Below the pieces are notes generated by a model. The model worked only from the letters and a program-made list of their open reading frames with translations. It searched no databases and had not been told where the DNA came from. A DNA stretch of 64,000 bases from NCBI GenBank assembly GCA_033063855.1, contig CP093829.1:15717537-15781536 (forward strand), in the 5' to 3' direction. How positions within the stretch are numbered: the first letter of the stretch is position 1; each line of letters starts with the position of its first letter. Source of the stretch: Smittia aterrima (taxonomy: Eukaryota; Arthropoda; Insecta; Diptera; Chironomidae). Both the position numbers and the translations under genes were made by a program. Shown here piece after piece: positions 13,305 to 25,361 of the stretch.

Positions 13305-13510
13305 GAAGTGGGACTGGACACATTAACAGGCACCCTCCAGAAAGATTCCGAGTGGAAACCGGACGCAACAAGGAAAAGAGGTCGTCCAAAGAAGATGGAA
13401 GGATGACACAGTAGAACATGCGAATATTTTTGGAGACGGAAATATGGAAAGAAATGGGAATCTCCTATATTCAAAAATGAATTGACAGAGTATAAATAAA
13501 ATAAATAAAA
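13305..13510 (+). mobile_element. Decayed 3' end of a non-LTR retrotransposon
   Basis: The plus strand carries, across at least two frameshifts, WKPDATRKRGRPKK followed by a W-K-D-D-T pattern. This matches the end of many insect LINE ORF2 proteins, where a GRP-K motif precedes a W-x-D-D pattern. It is followed by an A-rich tail of repeated ATAAA/AATAA units at 13490-13510. No upstream reverse transcriptase was recognised, so this is a 5'-truncated relic. Confidence 0.55.
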
Positions 13511-14004
13511 AATATATTATATTTTTATCATTTTATCGATGATGAAAAAAAGAATTAAATTGTATTTGATCGAGTTCTGTCTAAAACACTTCTTTCTATG
13601 TTTGACTAAAATACAGCAATTATCATGTCGTTTCATGGCGACAATTTATCGACCTCTCCATTTTCCTTTGAACTATCGCTTCCAACATTCGTTACAGCAG
13701 ATTATGTTTCGAAAGTGTTCATAAAGAAAATTTGCGTAGGAGTCCTCTCCGACAATGTTTGCTTGGCTTTATGCTCATATCTCATATATACTAAATATTA
13801 TATATTAAAAAATCTTACTTATCTGGGGAATTATCGGAATCTCTTTCCAAGTAGAGTAATTTTTAGGCAAATTTCTTGCTTTTCTTATTTTTTCCGTTAT
13901 CAAAATTGTTGTTATAGTTATTGATTGTTCATAGATAACCACACAGCTAGATGCGACATTTAAGTTCAAGGAGGTTGCATTGTTGTTGATTTTCGCTTTG
14001 TGTG

Positions 14005-14079
14005 ATTCCGTTTCGGAATGAAACCGAATGTATGATTCCGGGTTGGAATCATACATTTTGCTCCATTCCAGATTGGAAT
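14005..14079. repeat. Three ATTCC-N5-GGAAT palindromes at exact 30-bp spacing
   Basis: The interrupted palindrome occurs at 14005-14019, 14035-14049 and 14065-14079. The middle copy extends to 8-bp arms (ATGATTCC/GGAATCAT). The intervening sequence is diverged. This could be an eroded 30-bp minisatellite or a phased binding site. Confidence 0.6.
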
Positions 14080-14208
14080 TAACCAGAAGTTGTTTGTTGA
14101 TGCTAATAAACTTAATTTTTGATTAGATTATCGCTCTTCATTATTATCGATATTTTCCTTGTTGACTTTAATCTAGATAGATAGATTTCAAAGTTTTAAA
14201 TCGCCTTT

Positions 14209-14444
14209 TTGTATGGGATTCCAGGTATTGAGCCCGTGGGTCCGATCCTGATGAGCTAGCAAAAATTCCTAAAAATCCATTTTTTCTATTTCCAATCTCT
14301 ATCGACTGGTGAACCACGGACAAAACGGCCACTATAAGACTGGTGAAGAAATCAAATCGCTAGCTCATTTCACTTGCAAGTTGTCCAAATAACAGACGAC
14401 AGACTACAAACAAAGTGAACATAATAGGGTATTCCATCCTTCGG
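14209..14444. repeat. Dispersed repeat, diverged copy 1
   Basis: This stretch shares blocks in the same order with 31531-31731 and 39875-40075: GATTCCAGGT, TGATGAGCTAGC, a reverse-oriented GCTAGCTCAT, ACGGACAAAACG and TTCCATCCTTCGG. It contains an inverted GCTAGCTC/GAGCTAGC pair about 100 bp apart. It is probably a fragment of a non-coding mobile element of unknown class. Confidence 0.6.
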
Positions 14445-14678
14445 AATTTTTGAGATGCTGAAAAACACAACTTGAAGCGACTAGCAAAGTGAATTCGTGT
14501 TTTCCATTCGTGATAAGTTTTACACATAGCTTCTTTTTTCTCATCAAACTCATTCCGTTTTCAATAATGTACATCAGCATGGCGGAAGGAAGTGACAGTG
14601 CGATAAGCATGTGCTACTGGTAAATTGACATTTGACTCGAGCTGCATTGTCGAATGTTCTTTCAATTATTAAGTCATG

Positions 14679-15969
14679 TACGAGGGTGACTAGAAAATTC
14701 CGCGTGTTTTCATATAAGGAGAGCGAATTTTGATAAAATGAGAAATCATATTTGAGCTTAGTTTTTTATAAGACTAATTTCAAAGTTTCATCAAAACCTA
14801 ACAAGTGGATTCGTATTTATGAATTTTTTTGTCAGTCGAAATATAAATTTTTTGAAAATGGCGGATAAAAAAATTCGTACAATGAAATATAATGTTAAAT
14901 ATAAAATTAATACCTATTCTAAAAGCAAATATGACTTCAATTGTATGCTTCACAACTCATTACCAATAATAAAAACAAATTTTTTTTTCTATATTGCAAT
15001 TCATTAAGGCGATATGAGAGCAAACATTCCGTCACATCCCAGGTCGTACAAAGAGGCTATATCTGAAGATATAATCGAAAAAAGTATACAAAATGTGAAG
15101 TCAAATCTATTATTTGAGATTATTCCAGTAGCTTAAATTGTATTTTATTTGAAAACTTTATTTTGTAGCAAATTGGATTAAGTTTTTGATGAGATAGTGC
15201 GCTTCCCAAAACAGCTGCCGCGATTTCTCACTTTTGTTGAAAAAGGGATTGATTTCGATTTTAAGTGTTCTGTAGGAATTCTAAAAAAGTCAATTTAAAA
15301 TTCCAGTTCAGTTTTTTGGAGAAGTGCAAGTCTGAACTTCACTTTCAAATTAAAGGTTTTCATTATCAATTATCATTTTCTCTAGAAAATGACAAAAAGT
15401 TCTCGACGGAGCGAAGGCTAGCTATTACGGCCGAGTTAGGTAAAACCTCCGATGTTTTAGAAACTATAGAATTTATCGTATTCAAGTTTCTTTTAAAAGC
15501 TTGAGTTATATCAGGGCCATCATAAAACGACAAATCTAAAAGTTAAATGAAACTAAACTAGTGAAATTAATAAAAATTCCATAGCAGAAATATTGAACTC
15601 CGCAGAATATGGCCCAAGATCGTTCAACAAAAGTTTCGATATAATTTTTTTAAAAAAGAACGTAGATATAGCATGTAATCATTTTTTATTGAAAAGATCT
15701 GACCTTCGACGATAATTTAAAACTCTCCAAGTAACAATAATTCTTCGTGAAATTTATGCTTTGATTAGTTTAGGAACTAATGTCCGCTATTTAGGCCTTT
15801 TTTACAGGCTTTTACAAATCGATCCACACTGAGTAATATAAAAGATTAAAGTTCCGTTTGCAAACGTCAGATGTCTTCCAATGAGTCAATCTATTGAATT
15901 AATATACTCTTGAGCCTCCAATAAGTTGCTAACATACGAAAAACGCGGAATTTTCTAGTCACCCTCGTA
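14679..15969. mobile_element. Mariner-like element (1,287 bp between TA dinucleotides)
   Basis: Perfect 25-bp terminal inverted repeats begin CGAGGGTGACTAGAAAA at 14681. The reverse complement ends at 15967. Both ends are flanked by TA (14679-14680 and 15968-15969), the target duplication expected for Tc1/mariner elements. The length is typical of full mariner elements. I found no intact transposase or clear D,D34D signature, so it is either degraded or non-autonomous. The perfect TIRs suggest it is not very old or was mobilised in trans. Confidence 0.75.
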
Positions 15970-16724
15970 TTTATGCATCTTTTATGAGTCCATAGATTTA
16001 CGTGCCCAGTTTTTAAATATATGGACGTAGTATAATAGAATAGAATAAAAATGTGTTTTTTTTCTTAAGTAGTCTCTGATTTCATGTATAAAATTAAAAA
16101 AAAGATGGCAAATTTATTTATTCCGTTGAGAATTTTAGAGTTTAACGGATTATTCAAATCGTTTCTCGTTGCAAGGCCCCCGTTTTCGGATTCCGAGCTT
16201 AATACACTATGTAAGCTACGAATCGAGTACGTTCAGTTGGTGGAGACCTCTTTAAATCTGCGAAATATTCCGAAGCGTCATTATTAATTCTAATCGAAGT
16301 TTATGTTGAAATAAGTTCGAGATTGGCTTTGAATACTGTTGACTTTCATAAAGACGATATCAACAACAAGGAAATTTTGAAGTTCTTCTCATTGAACGTT
16401 TAGTGACGATTAAAGCTTGCTGAAAATAAAATGTTTATGGCGAATTTGTAAAACGAGAACTAAGTGTGTACGGTTGAACATTTTTTCCCTCACTCTCTCC
16501 CGTGAATGTTGATAAACTTAAGCTTTTGTTGTCCCACTCGGAACTTACAATAATGCATAAACAGTAACAAAGTGAATTGTTAATTTTGAGCCATTCAGGA
16601 AGATTGGTAAATTAATCATCCGAACCTCTCTCCTTATATACTGAAAGTTGTGAGAGTGTTAGTGCATTTATCGAAAAGTTTGTGTCCCTAAATTAGTTAA
16701 TTAAAGTAAAAGTCAAAAGCAAGA
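15970..16724. other. Upstream region of Dsp1
   Basis: This probably holds the promoter and 5'UTR of the gene starting at 16725. TATATA-type runs occur near 16636. No coding sequence was recognised. Confidence 0.4.
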
Positions 16725-19700
16725 ATGTCGGATCAGCATAGAGGAGCTTGGGGAGCTCGAGAAGATGCGGTTTGGTGGCCTGGCGCGCTTTCGGCTGCAG
16801 ATCAAAATAATTTGCATCATCAACAAATGATTAATCAGCATCACCAGAACCAACAAAATCACATGCCTCAGCAGCCTCAGCAAGTTTTTGTTCAGCAACA
16901 ACAATCCCAAGCTCATGATTTAAATCGGAGTAATAGCACGACTTCCACGGTAGCCACTCAACAATTATTTTCATACAAAATGGCCAGCAGTTTCCCTTCG
17001 CCGGGCGTCACAGTTTCGTCTTCAAACGCACCATCTGCGTACGACTATCGTTTAGGAATGGGAACAATGGTGTCACGGCCCGGAGATCCACAAGGAATGA
17101 GTGCCCCTCCTGGTACGCAATGGTGGTACGCAACCGCCGGACAAAATACGCTTGAGAATCTTCAACAGCAAAATATCCAGCAAGCTCAGAATCAAGCTCA
17201 GCTCCAACAAAACCAACAAGCGCAACAACAAGCTCAGCAAACACAGCAAAATCAATCACAGCAGAATATTCAACATCAGAACCAGCAGCAGCAACAAAAT
17301 ATTCAACAACATCAAGCTCCGATCACGGTAAGTTTTTGTTTGAAAACATCTCCATTTCTTCTTCTCATTTCGCTTATTACACAAATCAAAATCATTTCCC
17401 CCTAAACGAGCAGCATTCATAAAAAGCTCAAAAAGGAGAATTCTCTTTGAATCCACGTGCTTCTTTTATAACAATTATATTGTTATGATTATATACAAGT
17501 GAGTTTGCTCTTGAACCAGAGTGAGAGAGGAGGAAAAAGGGAAAAAAAATGATTGTCAATTGTTATGATGATAAACAAACATACAATTATAGAAAACATG
17601 TGTTTATTGATAAATAATATATCGTCGCTATTTATGTATGAATGATTCATATGTCAGCATTTCTCTGATGTGTGTTTGTGACTTTGTGGAATTCTACTGC
17701 CGATTCATCAATGAGTTGCATTACATTACAAACGTTTTACGATACATTAACGCAGCGGATTTTTGGCACATTTTCACGCGCCACGAGTTGTGAAGGGCTA
17801 TTTCGAATTATTTTCTTGCTGATGGACAAAAAGGAATGCCAAACGGTTTTAGGCTCGGCCGATGCGCGCGATGCACATATGTATGAGTAGTTTTATTGGC
17901 GTGTATTGTGTTAATGCCCCTTAATTTTTTTTTTTGAAGAAAAAGAACGATTAAAAAATAAGAAAATGAAGCCACGGGACCGGTTTGTCGAAGAATGAAC
18001 ACATAAAAAAATCGACTAAACATCTTTTAAAACAAAAAAAAAAACGGCGAGCGAACGAAACAAAGGAAGCCGAGTCTGAAAATGTTTTTATTATTACTCT
18101 CTTAAGACTATATTTTGAATTGCTGTAATTAATCATCTGTGCTGTCTCGCGAGAGGAGAGACAAAAATATTTTATTGACCACCTTTCATATATGAACGCT
18201 GAGTCTGAATTTTCTCGTTTGTTTTCTCTTTTCACCTCCTTCCAGAATCAAACCCACATACAGAATGCAAATCAGAATAATCAAATAGCGGTGAAGATGG
18301 GACGAGGAAAGGGTGGCGCTGACGCAAAGCCTCGTGGACGAATGACAGCGTACGCGTTCTTTGTGCAGACTTGTCGTGAGGAGCATAAGAAGAAGCATCC
18401 GGAAGAGTCGGTCATCTTTGCAGAGTTTTCCCGAAAGTGTGCAGAAAGGTGGAAGGTAAGAGATTTGTTGCTGTTGAGAAAAATTCCTCTGTAGAAATTA
18501 GTACACGAGGCTTCGAGAGAGATCAAGATGGATCGGGCTCTTTGTCTTTGTCTGAGTTCGCGGTTTCCCAAAACAGGTTTTTTGTTCATACATAGTCAGA
18601 TAGAGGTTTATGTGCTCGAACCTCTACCTAGGTGACTACAATGAGAGTCATTCGTCTATAGATTTTTAATTACCGTCTTCCCTCTATGCCAAAAACCACG
18701 ATTGATTTGCTTCAAATCATAACTTTCGAGTAAATTAAGAACTTTAATGATTGAAATCATCCCCCAGGCATGAGGCAGTTGAAAATTGATGAAAGTTTTC
18801 ATTATGAAAAAATATGTGCTCAGCCGAAAATTTTCTTTTTGGACTCACATATTTTCTTCCTTCCTCGTTTCGAAAATATATTGCATGCATATTTCAAGCT
18901 ATATACTCAATTGCGTTTGCGCTAAAATTTTACATACATACGGGAAGAGAAAGAACAAAAAATAATCGACACAGGGTGCCTCGACAGTTTGCAAAACATT
19001 CTTCAAGTTCACGAGAATTTGAGCTAATTTCTTGTGCGCTCGAAATTGCTTTTAATTTAATGTGCAATCTCGAAGAAGAAAAAAATTGGATTTTTAAACT
19101 TTTATCTCAGCATGTAATCGGTGCCGGGTGGAAGCGAACGAAACAGAGGTTGTTGAAGCTTCAACGTTTCCTTCTTAAAAAATCGATCGCGAGGAAGTTT
19201 GATACATGCTTTTTATGTAAACTTTTTCCCCGTATATAAGAGAAGTAATTGTTCTTGTATGCGTAAGTTTTCCCTTCGTCGCCAGATAACGGCAGAAATG
19301 AAAGTCTGCTACGAATTATCGAAAGCCTCAAAACTTGAGATCCTTCTGTTTGTAGAAACCGCATGTCTTTAATTAATTATTTGATGACTTGAGTTGATGC
19401 ACTTAGTGTAGAGTTAGTTTTTTGAATTGAGCTTCTTAAACATTTTTAACAGATGTGTCATTAAGAAGTGTTTGAGAATCTCTTGTATGGTTGTATGATG
19501 CATAAGAAATGTTTGAAAATACAATTTGTTAGAAGATCCTTTCTTTTCTTATAAAAGAAAGCTTTCGAGACAATTCATTCTACCTCCTGAATAATTTCAG
19601 ACGATGTTGGATAAGGAGAAGAAGCGCTTCCATGAAATGGCTGAGAAAGATAAGCAACGTTACGATATGGAGATGTCGAACTATGTCCCACCAAAAGGAG

Positions 19701-20215
19701 TAGTCGTTGGTCGTGGTAAGAAGCGAAAGCATGTGAAGGATCCAAACGCACCCAAACGTTCACTATCAGCATTCTTCTGGTTCTGCCATGACGAGAGGAC
19801 AAAAGTAAAAGCGCTTAATCCCGAATACGGTGTCGGTGACATTGCGAAAGAGCTCGGGCGTAAATGGTCTGACTGCGTTCCAGAGGTCAAGGGAAAGTAC
19901 GAGGCTATGGCTGACAAAGACAAGCAAAGATATGAAAGAGTGCGTATAAAAGAAATTTCTTTTCATTCACAGAGATTAATGAGCTTTTTTTTTCTTTAGG
20001 AAATGACCGAGTATAAACTAAAGTGCAGAAACGCACAACAAGGCATCGTGACTCCTACTCCACCTCCAAATCATATTCAAGTGCAACAGCAGCAGCAAGC
20101 ACAACAGCAAGCTCAGCTCCAGCAAATGCAACAACAAGCTCAGCAACAAGCCCAACAACAGCAAATGAACGATGATGAATCAGAAGAAGAGGACGATGTT
20201 GATGGCGAAGATTAG
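16725..20215 (+). CDS. Dsp1: Dorsal switch protein 1 (HMGB-type DNA-binding protein)
   Basis: Nuclear HMGB protein. In flies Dsp1 acts as a co-repressor with Dorsal and helps recruit Polycomb proteins. Exons: 16725-17327, 18246-18455, 19601-19939, 20000-20215; all introns are phase 0, giving 455 aa. The N-terminal 200 residues are Gln-rich with aromatic patches (WWPGALSAADQ). HMG box A spans about residues 230-300 (PRGRMTAYAFFVQTCREEH through KQRYDMEMSNY), and its last part lies in exon 3. A basic linker RGKKRKHVKDPNAPKRS leads into HMG box B (about 320-390). A second Gln-rich stretch and an acidic tail (DDESEEEDDVDGED) follow. The order matches Drosophila Dsp1. Only the first two introns are long (0.9 and 1.1 kb). 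Confidence 0.95.
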
Positions 20216-21987
20216 GTCTTGGTCCGTTTTGAGATTACAAGGTTTGAAGTGACTCATCCTTGACACATTATATTGACATTTAAACTTAAGACAAAAGCAT
20301 CTTTTGATTATGAAAATAAGATTAGGTGAATATTTTTTTTCTCTGCAAAAGCTTCTCATCTTCCGTTCGACTCAAAGAACAAGCCTCGACCACTTTCGGT
20401 ACTTCCAAGGCAATATTGCGTGGTCTATGATATGACAAAGCTTCATTTTGAAGCTTTCTTTTTGAAAGAATCGATGCGAGGAGACTTTATCTCTCTCGGC
20501 ATTTAAAAGGAGATATCATCCTTCGACAGTTAACATAAAAAATTAATTGTTTCAAAAAACTTAACTTTTTTTAGAAAAAAAAATTGGAAGATTGTCCACT
20601 CGCATCGCCTGTGAATCTGATAGAAAATAATGCTCGGTTTTGAACCGAAACAGTACAAAAAATGTCAAGTTTTTGTTAATTTCGAAGCAAATGATTCGTA
20701 ATTTTATATTAAGTTCAATTTTTGGTCTTTTCTCTCGGTTTCTCCGAATTCTTTTATTTATTTTTTGTATATTAATAAAGAGCTCTGATGAGGGGCGCTC
20801 ACAGAGATGCGTCTGTTAAGAAGCTCCTGCGGTGGTATCGACCCACCGTTGAGGTAACAAACAAGGAACATTGCTGACAAATAAGTAGGAAAGTTAAGAG
20901 TTGAATCCTCGTGAGTTGAGTACAACGCCCCTCTCCCTCCCCACATTGAAATTAGATCATTCGAAGAGAAAAGAAAAGAAAATTTGTAAATATGCTTAAG
21001 CATAAAAATCAATTACTCAAACACTCGAGATTGAAAGAAATCGAAACAAAAAAACTTAATCGGATCATCACAATTCACATCATATTAAGTTTTAACGTTG
21101 TAAATTTTAATCAGCGATCGATCCAAGAAAATAAATAACGTAAATTTGAAATAATGAAATTAATAAATTCCCAGTGTCTCGGGTGACTTCCATTGTAGCT
21201 AAGAATCCGCACGCCCGGGATGTTTAAATACTTTAACGATTGCATAACGACCGTCGCCTTGCGTGAGTCCCTATTTAAATATTCAAAAGTCGCCCAACAA
21301 TCATTTCACGAATCAAAAAAAAATCGAATTTGTTGATTTTGTTTTCGCTTCATTATTGAGTTCAAAACTGTCAAGTCGACGAACAAACGATGGTCTCATC
21401 ACGCTTTAAGATGATCTTAAATTGTTGCCATGAAAAACATTTTTCCTTTTTAGTTCGAAAGTGTAAATTTTAAAGTTTAAGTCAATGACTTCATCAAGAA
21501 ACAAATGAAAACAATAATAAACTGTGCTTTGAGATGATTTTCATGCAAATATTTCATTTAAAAGGAGCATTAAGTCTATTGGATGAAAATCATAAAAAGA
21601 AATCCTAAAAAAGTTTTGTAAATCGGCGGCGAACCGAAACTTTCAATAATCGTAAGTTTATCAAAGCAAACGCGAACAGAGAACATGAGTGCATTGTGTG
21701 AAAGTGACATTCACGATTAAAAGTATTATTTGCTTCTAGTTAGAAGCATTCTTATTTATGGTTGAGTCGTCTGTACATAAATGCAACTTTGTTTCTTCCT
21801 TTTCCCACAAGAAAAAAACATTTATTACTTCAAAATATGTTTTTGTAAGACTTTGAAATGAGATTAAGAATAGATTGTATCGACAAGTTTGTTTTGTAAA
21901 AAGTAAGAGATAGAAACAATAAAATAATTCAAAGTGAATACACAAAAAACAGTTTTTCAAAACTCCTTAAATTCTTTCAGATATGTT
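20216..21987. other. 3'UTR of Dsp1 and downstream intergenic DNA
   Basis: The likely Dsp1 poly(A) signal is AATAAA at 20774-20779. A short hairpin, CGGTGG/CCACCG, lies at about 20830-20848. The tail of Acox A ends near 21988-21993 on the other strand (TTTATT, its poly(A) signal). No gene was recognised. Confidence 0.5.
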
Positions 21988-22088
21988 TTTATTTTTATAA
22001 AAATCAAATTGCCCCGAACCATGATTGTGTAAATGTGATAAAAGTTTTCATTTAAAGCTTAAAGTGATGAAGTACGTTGGTCACTGGT

Positions 22089-24335
22089 TTACAAATTTGA
22101 TTGCATGAAAGGTTTCAAATACAAATGGAATGACTGGTTAACGTCTTCTTGATTCAAAGGCGATTTCTTGGCTTCCTCCAAGAGTCTTTCGTAAACATTT
22201 CCGTCATTAGCACCGAGTGTTGAGCTCAAAACTTCATCAGGGATATCGAATCCGTCAACCAGACCGATAGCGTTGGTCTTGAACTTTTTCAGAGCTGACT
22301 CTAAGCGACCTTGCAATTTTTCGAGGTCAGTCGATGTAAGATTTACAAACTGAAAGAAGAATTTAACTGTATCTTCTTTTCATTTAGAAAGTTTTATCAA
22401 TTTTACCTGTAAAAGATTTCCGAGTTGTCTGATCGCTAAATCAACAGCGTAGAGCTCAAGAACATCTTTGAAAACAACTGCCATTGCTGGCGAAGCAGTC
22501 TTAGCTGATCCTTCGAGTATTTCGATAGCGGAATGTAAAAGGAAAGCTTGACAATGCACTTCAGCGGCATTTGCGAGCTCGATACTGGTTTGGTTAGCGG
22601 CATCTTCTGGTCCAAAGTTCTTCTTTCTTTCTTCCAGGTTTTTGTAGGCAATTGCAGTTTTTCCAGCTGCGGCCGATTGCAAACCTCGAAGAATTCCTTG
22701 AGTAGATCCATCCCATGATTCTTTTTGAGAACCACGCTTCACATATTTTTTCAAATATTCAACTGTTGGAGTAAGTGGTTCGTCGTTCAAAGCTTGTCCC
22801 CATGCCTTGACTAAATATCTAGCTGTTTGCAAGAACAAAACAGTATTTTCTCCTTCGTAGGTTTGAGCGGCTGTCACACTGCCATAAATGTCATTGAACG
22901 CGGCAGATGCGAGGTAACCGTGACCACCACAGGCAAGACGACAAGTTTGAACTGCTTGTGTAGCTTCATTGGTGCAGACAGCTTTCAAACAGCAGGCAAG
23001 AGCATGAAGTTCCGGGAGTCGCTCGAGGTTTCCCTTGTCAAGTTCATGAGTAACTTGATTATACATATCCCAAATTAACTCCGCGGTCATCTTGAAAACG
23101 ATAACTTTAGCGATGGCTGGGAAGATTTTCATTTGTTGGGTAACATGTTCGATGATTTTTGGCTCAGGAGATTTTGGATCGATTGGGCTTTGTCTTCTCA
23201 CAGTTGAATATCGCATCGCGATCGTTACAGCTTTTGACAAGTAACTAGCCATGTCTTTCAATATCACAACACGAACAAACATCATTGTGCCATAAGTAAG
23301 CACAGAGCTTTGTGGTTTGACGTATTCTCCGTTGTCAAGAACTTTAGCATTCTTCATCAACATGTTGTTTAATGGAATTCTCACTTTGTCAAAACCAAGA
23401 AAACCTTGGTTGGCCGTGTTCATACCAACTTTATTTCCGATCTCCCCAATTGTGATACCACGCAAAGGTTTGTGAGTCTCTTCATCGCGAAGTTGTACAA
23501 TAAATGGTTGAATTCCACGATGTTGGCCTTGAGTATAAAGTTGAGCGATGACAATTGCATAGTTTGCTGTATGACCTAGACCGCCCGGCCACCACTTAAA
23601 AATAAACAAAATTATTCATTTCGCTTGAACAAGACTTTGGCTAATTTTTACTTTGTAAGCAGTAATCGATGGCGAGTGAATTTCGAACTCTTTTGTTTGA
23701 GCGTCGTACGTAGCTGTCGTCTCTAATCCTCTCAAGAACGTTCCATGTCCAAGTTCAGTTTGAGCATAAGTTCCAATTATGTTACAGTTCCATGCTCTTG
23801 AAATCCACTCAGCTTGCTGATCACCAGTTCCATGATTCATTAAAGCGGGAAGGAACATCACAAAGTGAACGCCTTAAATAAAATATAAAATAAAAATTTG
23901 TTTATATCAATTTCATGAACCAGAACTCACTCATTGGGTTTGCTTCTCTGAATAAACTTGTTCCTAACATTCCTCCGAGTATTGCCCTGCGATAAGAATT
24001 GAAGTTTGATTTCTTAAAGTTTTTAATCTCCTTTTGATAACGACTTACATGTAGATGTCTACTCCCGCTTTTCCTTGTCCCTGCAGCTCACGAATCTTTT
24101 TGAAGACCAAGCAAGCCTTTCGAATTGAGTCTTCATATTTTTCTTTATGGCTCAGATAGCTCACAGGAACATTGTCTCTGAGTTCAGGGTCCGAGAGGAA
24201 GAAATTTTCCAAACTTCTTTTCTCAACAAGTTTCTCTTTTCCCCCATGGTACCAATTTGTGAATTCCTCGACGTTGAAGTTAACTTTCTCTCGTTCTTCT
24301 TTGATATCTGGATTCATCTTTGAATGTGCCGTCAT
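22089..24335 (-). CDS. Acox: Peroxisomal acyl-CoA oxidase, copy A
   Basis: FAD enzyme of the first step of peroxisomal beta-oxidation: acyl-CoA + O2 gives trans-2-enoyl-CoA + H2O2. Exons on the minus strand: 24335-24049, 23986-23931, 23872-23652, 23594-22407, 22349-22089; total 2,013 nt, 670 aa, the usual family size. Visible motifs are the ACOX N-terminal segment (VEEFTNWYHGG), TYAQTELGHGT, WWPGGLGHT, RRQSPIDP, LACGGHGYL and TYEGENTVLFLQTARYL, whose Glu is the family's catalytic base. The C-terminus is SNL, a variant of the SKL peroxisomal signal. ATG at 24335 is the upstream-most in-frame start; a second Met is seven codons in. Poly(A) signal TTTATT is at 21988-21993. The first coding exon is undivided, unlike copy B. 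Confidence 0.93.
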
Positions 24336-24893
24336 TGCTTATCGGAATCGATGCTATTCCCAGCTTTCGCGATAAAGGTCGAGGATTATTTTTTTTTTAC
24401 AAAAGACGCGATAACTCTTTATGAACTTTGAGCTGAATCTTTGTACTTGGTAATTACTGTCCCCTCCAAAATTTTTCTTCTACGTTTTGATATTTTAGAA
24501 ATTACACGTAATCTGATTTATTTTTCGCAGAACGTGATATCGCGTTCACCAAAGTCTTAATTATAATTTGATCTAATCAGAACAGAAATTACGCAAATTC
24601 TCTTGAGTATTTCACTAACAAAACCTATCGAGAGCTCGTCACAAATCAAATAAAAACAAATTTCTCGCTCCGTCTTCTCTTCATAAAAATATTTTAGCAC
24701 TTCTCTGTTTTCATTTTTGTATTTCCATTAGAAGCAGTTGTGTGCGTGTATAGCTTAAATCATCTGTTTGAGTATTGCATGTTCTGCTAAACATTTTTTG
24801 GTTGAAAACTCTTACTCGTGCGAAGTTCGTTGAAAACAAAATTTTCACGAGCGTCGCTAAGCAAATGTTTGTTAATGAACTGTTGAATCTAAA
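24336..24893. promoter_or_regulatory. Divergent promoter region, Acox A / SMKR1-like
   Basis: 558 bp separate the two start codons. It should hold both promoters and 5'UTRs. No specific site was identified with confidence. Confidence 0.45.
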
Positions 24894-25231
24894 ATGGGAG
24901 GAAAAGGCAAGAAAAAAGGAAAAGGCAAGAAACAATCGTCTGCAGGAGCAGTAGAAGAAGATGGAGCTGAAAATGATGAACCTAATGGAAAAGCAAAGAA
25001 GGGGAAGGGAAAAGGAAAGAAAGGAAAAGCAGGGAAATCTTCAAAGTTTCAAGGAGACATTTTCAGTGAATCAGCTATGGAGAATGCTTATTATATCTGC
25101 CATAACTTAATGGATGTTCTTAAGGTTCGTGAACTTCTACGCTTCTCGCTAAATTTCATTAAATATCTTTTTAGGCTCGTGGTTTTGCTTGGCCTGAATC
25201 CCAAAAAAAGAAAAAGAAGGGAAAGAAATAA
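24894..25231 (+). CDS. SMKR1: Small lysine-rich protein (SMKR1-like)
   Basis: Exons 24894-25124 and 25175-25231 encode 95 aa. The N-terminus is Gly/Lys-rich (MGGKGKKKGKGKK), followed by an acidic patch. A conserved-looking core reads FSESAMENAYYICHNLMDVLKARGFAWPE, with the intron after DVLK, and a Lys tail ends the protein. The same order (Lys-rich head, short YYI-HN core, RGF-WP, Lys tail) is known from animal small lysine-rich protein 1, whose function is poorly known. The assignment is from memory of the family. The poly(A) signal AATAAA (25227-25232) overlaps the stop codon TAA (25229-25231). The gene converges on Acox B, whose stop is 130 bp away. Confidence 0.75.
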
Positions 25232-25361
25232 ACTTCTCATTCTCAACCTACACCGTCTTGATTTTATTTCCACTTAGATAGCATAATCTGCATCGGATAA
25301 TTATAAGTTTGATTTCAACACTATTTCTACTTTTCCACCAATGCCGATAATCTTTCTTGAA

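Noticed and set aside
14005..14079. Heat-shock elements
   Set aside because: The TTC and GAA parts are separated by seven bases or more rather than two, so they do not fit the HSE arrangement.
15265..15504. 79-codon ORF inside the mariner-like element
   Set aside because: No mariner transposase motif, ends arbitrary; treated as chance.
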